64,000 nt of DNA from CAYQQU01 sp964419545 (GTDB lineage: Bacteria > Bacteroidota > Bacteroidia > Chitinophagales > Saprospiraceae). A program made the position numbers and the translations under genes. Each line of letters begins with the position of its first letter. Position 1 is the stretch's first letter. Positions 35,937 through 44,113 of this stretch are shown piece by piece. The notes under the pieces were generated by a model. It ran no database searches, was not told the origin of the DNA, and worked only from the letters and a program-made list of their open reading frames with translations. The DNA lies in assembly GCA_964419545.1 (NCBI GenBank), contig CAYQQU010000019.1, forward strand, positions 19,940 through 83,939. Direction: 5' to 3'.

Positions 35937-37937
35937 ATGAAAAATATTATCCGCCCCTTTTCGGCGCCGGTCACCTCCGCACTGCTCCTCTCCCTGCTTG
36001 TGGCCGCCTGCACCTACACACAAAAAGTACGCGACGGCCGCACGGCTTACGAGGTCAAACAGTACGCCGTAGCTACTGAACTGCTGCGCAAAGAATACCG
36101 GAAAGCCAAAAGCCGCGTCGAAAAAGGAAAGATCGCTTACCTCCTCGGTAAATCCTACGAAGAGATCAACGAAAGCGAAAAGTCGATCGACTGGTTCATG
36201 ACCGCCTATAACAACGCCTACGGGGTCGATGCGCTGCGCGACTACGCCTACGCCCTGAAAAAGGCCGAGCGCTACCAGGAAGCCATCGACGCTTTCCGCA
36301 ACCTCGGCATCGAGATCGGCAGCCCCTACGAATACCGGCGCGAGATCAACGCCTGCGAGGTGGCCATGGGTTGGCGAGAGTCCGACCGCCGCCAGTACCG
36401 GGTGGAACTCCTGCCCTTCAACAGCAAATTCGCCGACTACTCCCCTACCGTTTATAAGGGCAACCAGTTGGTCATCACCTCCGACCGGGCCGCCAGCACC
36501 GGGAAGGATACCTACAACTGGACGGGCAACGCCTTCTCCGACCTCTTCCTCGTCGACCTCAATTCCAACAATATCGCCGGGTTCGATCAGGCACTGAATT
36601 CGCCGCATAACGAAGGCACCATCGCCTTTTCCCAAAGCTACGACGAGGTGTACTTCACGCGCTGCTTCGGCGGAAAAAAAGAAGACGCCTACTGCAAACT
36701 GATGGAGAGTAAAAACCGGGGCAACAGCTGGACGGCGCCCCGGGTGCTCGATTTCGTCGAGGACGGCGTCAACTACGGCCACCCCTCCCTTTCCGCCGAC
36801 GGACAGGAACTCTATTTTTCCTGCAACCACCCCGACGGCTGGGGCGGCTACGATATCTACCTCAGCCGTAAAACACCCGAAGGCTGGGGGCAGCCCAAAC
36901 TGCTCGGGCGCAGCGTCAATACGCCTGGCGACGAAAAGTTTCCTTTTATCGACGGGGATACCCTGTACTTTAGCTCCAACCGCCATACCGGCATGGGCGG
37001 GCTCGACGTCTTCCGGGTCTACCGCCTGAACAATGGTTCCTGGTCGCCGCCCTACAACCTGTTACCCCCGATCAACTCCGGGGGCGACGACTTCGGCTTC
37101 GTCATCGATTACCAGGCGCCGGTTTCCGGTGAAGTGCTGCAATCCGGATATTTCTCCTCCACCCGTAACGACGGTTTCGGCAGCGACGATATTTACCGCT
37201 TCGAAAAGATCGTGCTGCCTCCCGAACCGGAACCGGAAGTCGTCGCCGAAGAAGAACCGGAATACCAGCTCCTGCTGAACGGATACGTGCTGGAGAAGAT
37301 CTACGAAGATCCCGGCAACCCCAATAGCAAGGTGCTCGGACGCCGGCCCCTGCCCGACGCCAGGGTAACCGTCCAGAAAGGATCGGAGACGAAAACCTTC
37401 ACCGTAGCGGAAGACGGGCTTTTTACCATGGAGCTGGATGAAAACGCGGATTATGAGTTCCTCGCCGCCAAGCCGGATTACCTCAATAACGACGCCCGGT
37501 TTTCTACCAAAGGCATCGGCAAAGACCCCAACCGGCCGGTACAAACTTTTGAGATCGAGATCGTGCTCGACCGCATCTTCGTCAACCAGGAAATCGTGCT
37601 GGAAAACATCTACTACGACTTCGACCGCTGGGAAATTCGCGACGATGCCGAACCTACGCTCAACGAACTGACCGCCAACCTCAAACTGAATCCCGATATC
37701 CGCATCCAGCTCGGATCGCATACCGACTGCCGGGGCAACAACCGCTACAACGAAGTGCTGTCGCAACGCCGCGCCCAGTCGGCCGTCGACTACCTGATCG
37801 CCCAGGGCATCGACCCCGTCCGGCTGGAAGCCAAAGGCTACGGAGAAGAACAACCGGCCGTAGACTGCATCTGCGCCCGCTGTACGGAAGAAGAACACCA
37901 GTCTAACCGGCGCACTACGTTCAAGATTATCCAATGA
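35937..37937 (+). CDS. PorE-like lipoprotein: TPR, PD40 propeller, CRD and OmpA domains
   Basis: A 666-residue protein from ATG 35937, with a lipoprotein signal (LLLSLLVAACTYTQ, lipid Cys near 24). Residues 30-145 are TPR-like (AYEVKQYAVATELLRKEYRKA, YAYALKKAERYQEAIDAFR). About 150-420 is a PD40 propeller (YGHPSLSADGQELYFSCNHPD, YFSSNRHTGMGGLDVFRVYR). About 440-535 is a carboxypeptidase-regulatory-like domain (RPLPDARVTVQKGSETKTFTV). The end is an OmpA peptidoglycan-binding domain (NIYYDFDRWEIRDDAE, GSHTDCRGNNRYNEVLSQRR). This domain order is that of PorE, a T9SS component that links the machine to peptidoglycan. The upstream ATG at 35838 lies in the secDF terminator and is rejected. Confidence 0.85.
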   Translation: MKNIIRPFSAPVTSALLLSLLVAACTYTQKVRDGRTAYEVKQYAVATELLRKEYRKAKSRVEKGKIAYLLGKSYEEINESEKSIDWFMTAYNNAYGVDALRDYAYALKKAERYQEAIDAFRNLGIEIGSPYEYRREINACEVAMGWRESDRRQYRVELLPFNSKFADYSPTVYKGNQLVITSDRAASTGKDTYNWTGNAFSDLFLVDLNSNNIAGFDQALNSPHNEGTIAFSQSYDEVYFTRCFGGKKEDAYCKLMESKNRGNSWTAPRVLDFVEDGVNYGHPSLSADGQELYFSCNHPDGWGGYDIYLSRKTPEGWGQPKLLGRSVNTPGDEKFPFIDGDTLYFSSNRHTGMGGLDVFRVYRLNNGSWSPPYNLLPPINSGGDDFGFVIDYQAPVSGEVLQSGYFSSTRNDGFGSDDIYRFEKIVLPPEPEPEVVAEEEPEYQLLLNGYVLEKIYEDPGNPNSKVLGRRPLPDARVTVQKGSETKTFTVAEDGLFTMELDENADYEFLAAKPDYLNNDARFSTKGIGKDPNRPVQTFEIEIVLDRIFVNQEIVLENIYYDFDRWEIRDDAEPTLNELTANLKLNPDIRIQLGSHTDCRGNNRYNEVLSQRRAQSAVDYLIAQGIDPVRLEAKGYGEEQPAVDCICARCTEEEHQSNRRTTFKIIQ

Positions 37938-37964
37938 CATAGGGTAGCCCCGCAACCGTCAGGC

Positions 37965-40900
37965 CTACTCTACTTTAACCCACCGCCCGGCGTAGACGGT
38001 CCGGCCTTCGTATTGCAGTTGCAGAAAATAAGTACCCGCCGGAAGTGCGACCGCCGACAACTCGTACTGCCCCGTTCCCGGCAGCCGCCGCGACCATAAC
38101 GGCCGCCCCAGGAGGTCGAACAGGCGGCAGCTCAACGGTCCGGAACCGATGCGGCCTTCGATCAGCAGGGTAAGCTCGTCTTTTCCGGGGTTCGGAAACA
38201 TCTTCACAGCGGTCAGCAGACCGGCCTCCTGAGTGTTGGTGACGAGGATGGAGTCCGCCCGCTGGCACAAGTTGTTGTCGGTTACCGTGCAAACGTACCA
38301 CCCCTCACTGCTGAGTTCAGTCGTCGATCCTTCGGAGCCGGTATTCCAGAGATAAGTATAGGGCGGCGTACCGCCGAAAGTCGCAGCGGTCGCCAGGTCT
38401 TCTTCGAGGGAGAGCACAACTTCCAGCGGACCGGGTTCGAGGACCATCAGCTCGTAGAGCTGGGTACAGCCGGTATCGTCGGCTACCTCCAGCTGATAAA
38501 CGCCGGCCGCCAGGTCGTCCACGCGAGGCTGTCCCGTACTGATCACTTGTCCCTGCCACCGCCAGATATATTGATAAGGCGTGACGCCCCCGTTGACCTC
38601 CACCTCGATCGCACCGTCGTCGAAACCGAAGCAACTGACCGAATCGACGAAGGTCGATACTTCGATCTCCGCTTCCGGTTCGGTGACGGCAAAACTGCCG
38701 AAAACGACTGCACAGCCTACCGAATCGGTGACGGTAACGGTGTAAAGCCCCGCCGGCAGTCCGGCCGGATCTTCTTCCGTACTGCCGTTACTCCAGGTAA
38801 AATCCAATGGCTGCACCCCTCCGCCAACCACCAGGTCGATGTATCCGGTGCTGTCTCCCCGGCAGAGCACCGGCGCCACCTCGACCGAATCGAGCACAAT
38901 CGCTTCTCCGCCTACCGTTTCCAGGGTGGTAGCAGGCAAAGAATCGATACATCCCAACGCATCGGTAGCCACGCCCAGGTATTGCCCGGGTTGACTGGTC
39001 ACCAGATCGGACAAATTGCTAACCTGCTGGCCGGAACTGTCGTACCAGGCAAATGTATAGGGCGGCACGCCGCCCAGGGTCGTACTGAAGATAGCCCCCG
39101 GTTCGCAGGCGATCTGATGCACGCTGTCGCGCCGGTGCACCAGTATGGGAGGATTGGGACTGGCGATCGTAACAGATTCGATCGTACAGAGCGACGACAG
39201 GTCCGTGACGGTTACCGAATAATTACCCGGCGGCAGGGCATCTACCGTCACCGTATTATTGAAGGTCTGAAAAGTATCGGTGTTGCTGAAGAAAAAGAAA
39301 TAGGGGCCGGCCCCTCCCGAGATGGCGGCGGTCATCGAACCGTCACTAAAACCATTGCAGGTAACGGGGTCCACAAAGAACGTATCCAGCTGGATCGGCG
39401 GAATGTAATCGCGCACCTTGATCGAAGTGACCAAATCTTCGCAACCGTTGGCATCGCTCACCAGCAATTCGTAGTCGCCCGAAGGCACATCGACCAGCAA
39501 GCTGTCGGTGCTGCCGTCACTCCAGAAGAAAGCATAGGGCGGCGTCCCCCCGGTGACTTCGGGGATCAACCGATTGAACAGGGAGACGGCGCAGGGATCG
39601 TTCAACTCTACGGTGACCTCCGCCTCCAGCGGTTCGGGCTCGGCGATCAGAAAAGTCGTATCCACCGGGCAGCCGTTGGCGTCCGAAAGCTGTAACCGGT
39701 ATTCTCCGGCGCCCAGGTTGTAGAGGTCCTCCGTATCATCCGCCACACCGACCCAGTCGATCGCGTAGGGCGGCGTCCCGCCTTGTGGCGTGATCTCGAT
39801 AAAACCGCTGGTTTCTCCGGCGCAGAGGATGTCACTGCGGGCGTCCAGCTGTACGGTCAGCGGATCGGGCTCGGCAAGCTCGATCACCGGTGATTCGAAA
39901 ACGCAGGAATCGCTGTCGACGATGGTCAACTGCAAACTGGAAGCGGGCAGCCCGAAGCGATCCAGCATGGTCACGCCGTCGCTCCACCGGTAGGCAAAAG
40001 GCGGCGTTCCGGCCGCCGTAAGGTTGACGTCGATGAGGCCGTCGGGAATGCCGAAACAGCTGGGGTCCTGTACGAAATAATTCGCAGCGAACACCTGAGG
40101 CGCCAGTATCTGGAAGGCGGTATCGTAAACGCACTCCCGCCCGTCGGTGATGGTAACGCGATACGTGGAATCTGCCTTCAGAAACTGTATCGTCGAATCG
40201 GCGCTACCGGTAGACCACTCAAAAAGGAACGGCTCTACCCCTTCGGGGCTGATGGCGATGCTGCCGGTATGCGGCCCTTCGCAATCGGGCGCGATCAACT
40301 CGACGTCGAGCTCGAAGGAAGTTTCCGCCGTCAGGGTAACGCTCAGGGAGTCGACCGGGCAGTCGTTGGCGTCCGAAACCGTCACCTGGTACGTACCGAC
40401 TTCCACGGCCGTAAGCAGGCTGTCGGGCAAACCGGTGCTCCAAAGGTAGGCGTACGGCGCTGCGCCGCCGCTTGCCCCCACGCGCACTTCGCCGGTGCGT
40501 TCTCCCACGCAGGTCGGGTTTTCCAGGTCCAGCACTTCTAGCGATAAGGGGCCGGGCTGACCTATTGCAAAAGCCAGGCTGGCGGAACAGCCGTTAAAAT
40601 CGGTGATCGTCAGGCTGTAATTACCGGCGGAGGCCTGCGTAAGCGCAGGGGCCGTCACCCCGGTATTCCATTCGTACTGATAGGGCGGTGTTCCTCCCTG
40701 GCCACTGGCCAGTACCAGGCCGTCGTTGTATTCAAAACAGGAGGGTTCGCGTAAGGAATCCAGCACTACCGCCAGGGGCGGCGGTGCGTCCAGAGCGAAG
40801 GTGTCGGTGAGAACGCAGCCGTTGGCATCCGTTATTTCCGCGATGTAACTCCCCTCGGCGAGTCCGTCGTTCGCCGTCCCGCCGGGTGCGCCGTTCCAGC

Positions 40901-43900
40901 TTACCGAATAGCCGGGCGTTCCGTCGAAGATCGTCAAAGCAATGCTTCCATCGGCCGCCGCGGCGCAGGAAGGATCGGTGAGATCGGCGACGACCGTCAG
41001 CGAATCCGGTTCTTCCACAACCAGGTTGTCGATGATCGAGGTACACATCCCTCCTTCGATGGTGACGGCATAAACGCCGCCCGCCAGGCTGTCGGCGCAG
41101 GGGCCGTTTTGCCCGTCTTCCCAGAAAAAAGAAGGATCGGCGCCCGTCAGGCTCGACACGTTCAGGCAGATCTGGCCGTCGGCGGCGCCGGCGCAGGTTA
41201 CCGGTTCAATATCGACGCCTTCCACGATCACATCCGGGCCGTTGACGACCACCTGCCGCATCACGAAGGCGCATTGTTCTTCGGAACTATCGGTGATGGT
41301 AATGCGGTAGGCGCCTTGCTGCAGCCCGTCGATCATCAGGGTATCCGCCACGCCGTTCGCATTTCCGGACTGCCCGCTCGTTCCGCTCCAAACGTAGTCG
41401 AACGGCGGTTGCCCATTGAGGGGAATGAGGGTAATGGAGCCGTTGCTGCCCATACAGGTATCCACGGGGCTGACGAAGCGCCGCACCGAATCGATGCTGG
41501 TGGTTGTGGTTACCAGCAGCGTATCCACCGAAAAGCAGCCTTCCGCGTCGGTAACGGTCACGCCGTAGCCTTTAGTGCCGCCCGGCGCGAAAGCAGCCTC
41601 CACGACGGCGGCCTCCGTCTGATCGCCGGTATCCCACAAGTAGGTATACGGACTGGCTCCGCCCTGGGCCGTCACCGTCACCATCGCCTCATTTTCCCGG
41701 CAAAGGGAGAGGGAATCGGCCGGCTGAAATACCAGGTCGGGGCCGGGGTTGATATCGACCAGCACGCTGTTCTCTCCGCTACACCCCTGGGGGCTGGTCA
41801 TCAGATAAAAATATTCGGTCGGCGCAGCCGGCGCCACTACCGGGTCGGCGAGTTGGTTTTCGGGTAAAGCCGGAGACGCTTCGTGGAAAGTGAGGAGCCC
41901 GCCGGTAAAATTGGCGTCGGTGATATTCAGGGAAGCCAGGTTGAAGGGCTGCCCGGGGCAGATAGCCGGCTCCTGGGCCGTAGCCGGGTCAGGATTGGGA
42001 AAAACGACAATGCTTGCCTCCGATCGCAGCTGGGAAGCACAAAAAGGCGCGATCTCTTCCGCGTAGAAGGAATAGATGTCCGGCTCGGGAGCGTCGTTGG
42101 CATACGTGAAGGTCAGACAATTACCGACGCCTACAAAGTCCAGGCTGTCGGGTGAGCCGTACCAGAAAATGGTTCCGCCGTAGCCCGGCGTCGCACAGAT
42201 GGTGGCGGTCTGCCCGGAACAGATGGTGTCGTGGGTGGTGACGGGCGCCGGCAGCTGTCCGTCGTCCGGGTCGAGCCCGTTGCAATTGTTGTCGATGCGG
42301 TCGCACAGGATCTCCGGCTGCCCCGGATTGATTTCGGCATTTTCATCGTTGCAATCATCGGGATTATCGGCGAATCCCGGCGGCGCCGTACCCGCGCAGC
42401 TGGCCAGCGTCACGTCGGGCCGTCCGTATCCGTCGCCGTCGGCGTCCTGGTAATAGATGACGCTGGACGGCCCCAGGTCGAGAGAGCCGTGGAAAACGAT
42501 ATTGTCAAGCGCGATATCTCCTTTGGAGCCGTTGCCGCCGATGGCGACGAATCGGAATTGCAGCACTTCTCCGTCCGCATAGTCCGATAAGCTGAGGTAG
42601 GCTTTCCGCCACCGGGCCCCCTGGTTGCCGCTGCGTACCCAAAGCGGCGACCAGGAAAAGCCGCCGTCGTTCGATACCTCCAGTCGCAAGGTCCCCACGT
42701 TGAGGCCGAACATGTAGTAGTTAAAAGAAACGTGGCAGCTATCCGTTCCCTGCTTATCCAGCTGCAGGCAATTGGACCGCAGCCAGGCCGCGGCCCCGTT
42801 ATTGCAGGCGCTGCCGGTGGTTTCCAGGTACGCGTATTTGCCGGCGCCGCCCACATCGGCATTCGGTCCGGTGCCTGAAGTCGGGGTCATCCCCTGGTTG
42901 ATGAACCAGTCGAGATCGTCCAGCGCCGCTTCGTTTTGCCATACCCCGCCGAAGGTGCAGGCGGCGCCGCAATTGAGCACCGGGCACTGATCGAGCGTAT
43001 CGAAAGTGGTGACTACGGTGCGCGGGGGCGGCGCACAGCCCGTAGCTACGCTTACCGGACAGGCATTGGCCGAAAAGCTGCCGCTGAGGTTGCAGTATTT
43101 GCGAACGTAGATATCGTATTCGGCATTTTCTGCCAGACCGGTCAGCTGAAAAGGCGGGCAATCGGCAAAGACCAGCGCGCCGCCGGGGCCCGGCACCAAC
43201 TCCGTCCCGGGCGTAAAACCGGGCGGCCCGTATTCTACCACCGCCGTCTCGCAGTCTCCCAACACCGTCCAGTCGAGGCTCACCGTCGTGGAGTCCACAT
43301 CGGCAACGACCACTTCTTCCAGCGGCAGGCAGGATATCGGTTCGAAAAGCAGGTGAACGAAACGCAGGCGGCCGGTATCGAGAGCGACGTCGTCACAGAT
43401 CTGCAGGGTCCACAGTCCGTTCGCCGCAGTGAGGCTGTCGTTGAAAAGAAAAAAACTTTGCTCCGGCGCGTAGGGCTCCGCCGTAAAGGGGGCTTCCGCC
43501 TCCGCGATGGGCGCACAGGCGTCGGTCGCCAGGGCCGCAAAAGCAGCACAGGTGGTATCGGCGGGATCGCCGTAATGCTCATCGCTTCCTCCGTTGTCGA
43601 GCGACAGGTCGACCGAAACGCCGCCGGGTGAGATCAGGCGGATATCGAGATCGCTGACCCACTGGTGGCTGATGATGAGGCGCACTTCGCGCAGGTAAAC
43701 GTCGAGGCCCAAAATTCCGGACGGCGCGTCAGCAACCTCGATGAGAAACTCGTTGGGCTGAAAAAACGGCCCTTCTTCCGGACAGTTGTTGTCCGTAATG
43801 GGAAGCGCCATTCCGCAAAGGGTCGGATTGCTCAGCGTATCCGGCTGGGCGCCCAAAGCCGCCGTGACGCCGAGCATGCCGGCGAAAAGAAAATAGCGGA

Positions 43901-43922
43901 ACGAAAAATAAGGCATGGTCAT
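37965..43922 (-). CDS. Giant T9SS cargo protein: P-domain, FN3-like, MopE motif, SprB repeats, type A sorting domain
   Basis: A 1985-residue secreted protein with a signal peptide (YFLFAGMLGVTAALGAQ); ATG 43922 and 43916 are both possible starts. Order of parts: a proprotein-convertase-type P-domain (REVRLIISHQWVSDLDIRLISPGG, residues about 35-200); a fibronectin III-like module (about 205-300); a MAM/choice-of-anchor-like module; a MopE-type metal-binding repeat at about 485-550 (DADGDGYGRPDV, DDCNDENAEINPG, CDRIDNNCNG); then about 14 SprB repeats; and a C-terminal type A sorting domain (MFPNPGKDELTLLIEG, LPAGTYFLQLQYEG). It is probably displayed on or released from the surface. It converges on the PorE-like gene with 27 bases between stops. 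Confidence 0.88.
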   Translation of the reverse strand: MTMPYFSFRYFLFAGMLGVTAALGAQPDTLSNPTLCGMALPITDNNCPEEGPFFQPNEFLIEVADAPSGILGLDVYLREVRLIISHQWVSDLDIRLISPGGVSVDLSLDNGGSDEHYGDPADTTCAAFAALATDACAPIAEAEAPFTAEPYAPEQSFFLFNDSLTAANGLWTLQICDDVALDTGRLRFVHLLFEPISCLPLEEVVVADVDSTTVSLDWTVLGDCETAVVEYGPPGFTPGTELVPGPGGALVFADCPPFQLTGLAENAEYDIYVRKYCNLSGSFSANACPVSVATGCAPPPRTVVTTFDTLDQCPVLNCGAACTFGGVWQNEAALDDLDWFINQGMTPTSGTGPNADVGGAGKYAYLETTGSACNNGAAAWLRSNCLQLDKQGTDSCHVSFNYYMFGLNVGTLRLEVSNDGGFSWSPLWVRSGNQGARWRKAYLSLSDYADGEVLQFRFVAIGGNGSKGDIALDNIVFHGSLDLGPSSVIYYQDADGDGYGRPDVTLASCAGTAPPGFADNPDDCNDENAEINPGQPEILCDRIDNNCNGLDPDDGQLPAPVTTHDTICSGQTATICATPGYGGTIFWYGSPDSLDFVGVGNCLTFTYANDAPEPDIYSFYAEEIAPFCASQLRSEASIVVFPNPDPATAQEPAICPGQPFNLASLNITDANFTGGLLTFHEASPALPENQLADPVVAPAAPTEYFYLMTSPQGCSGENSVLVDINPGPDLVFQPADSLSLCRENEAMVTVTAQGGASPYTYLWDTGDQTEAAVVEAAFAPGGTKGYGVTVTDAEGCFSVDTLLVTTTTSIDSVRRFVSPVDTCMGSNGSITLIPLNGQPPFDYVWSGTSGQSGNANGVADTLMIDGLQQGAYRITITDSSEEQCAFVMRQVVVNGPDVIVEGVDIEPVTCAGAADGQICLNVSSLTGADPSFFWEDGQNGPCADSLAGGVYAVTIEGGMCTSIIDNLVVEEPDSLTVVADLTDPSCAAAADGSIALTIFDGTPGYSVSWNGAPGGTANDGLAEGSYIAEITDANGCVLTDTFALDAPPPLAVVLDSLREPSCFEYNDGLVLASGQGGTPPYQYEWNTGVTAPALTQASAGNYSLTITDFNGCSASLAFAIGQPGPLSLEVLDLENPTCVGERTGEVRVGASGGAAPYAYLWSTGLPDSLLTAVEVGTYQVTVSDANDCPVDSLSVTLTAETSFELDVELIAPDCEGPHTGSIAISPEGVEPFLFEWSTGSADSTIQFLKADSTYRVTITDGRECVYDTAFQILAPQVFAANYFVQDPSCFGIPDGLIDVNLTAAGTPPFAYRWSDGVTMLDRFGLPASSLQLTIVDSDSCVFESPVIELAEPDPLTVQLDARSDILCAGETSGFIEITPQGGTPPYAIDWVGVADDTEDLYNLGAGEYRLQLSDANGCPVDTTFLIAEPEPLEAEVTVELNDPCAVSLFNRLIPEVTGGTPPYAFFWSDGSTDSLLVDVPSGDYELLVSDANGCEDLVTSIKVRDYIPPIQLDTFFVDPVTCNGFSDGSMTAAISGGAGPYFFFFSNTDTFQTFNNTVTVDALPPGNYSVTVTDLSSLCTIESVTIASPNPPILVHRRDSVHQIACEPGAIFSTTLGGVPPYTFAWYDSSGQQVSNLSDLVTSQPGQYLGVATDALGCIDSLPATTLETVGGEAIVLDSVEVAPVLCRGDSTGYIDLVVGGGVQPLDFTWSNGSTEEDPAGLPAGLYTVTVTDSVGCAVVFGSFAVTEPEAEIEVSTFVDSVSCFGFDDGAIEVEVNGGVTPYQYIWRWQGQVISTGQPRVDDLAAGVYQLEVADDTGCTQLYELMVLEPGPLEVVLSLEEDLATAATFGGTPPYTYLWNTGSEGSTTELSSEGWYVCTVTDNNLCQRADSILVTNTQEAGLLTAVKMFPNPGKDELTLLIEGRIGSGPLSCRLFDLLGRPLWSRRLPGTGQYELSAVALPAGTYFLQLQYEGRTVYAGRWVKVE

Positions 43923-44076
43923 ATTGGAGAGCGTTATCTCTCAAAAAAAGGTTCTTCTCTGACCGCAAGGCTGCACAGTAGAGAGCAGCCGTGGGTACAC
44001 CCTGTAAAATAACGGATATTAACCCATTCAGAAAAGGCCGGAGCAATGGGTTTTTGGCATTGACCTTCGCAAAGCG

Positions 44077-44099
44077 ACCGGCTTTCCCGGAAAGCCGGT
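44077..44099 (-). terminator. Hairpin terminator after leuS
   Basis: A perfect 9-base stem, ACCGGCTTT/AAAGCCGGT, with a five-base loop. On the minus strand it begins about 15 bases after the leuS stop at 44114. No T-run. Confidence 0.6.
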
Positions 44100-44113
44100 T
44101 CGAACGGTGCGGT

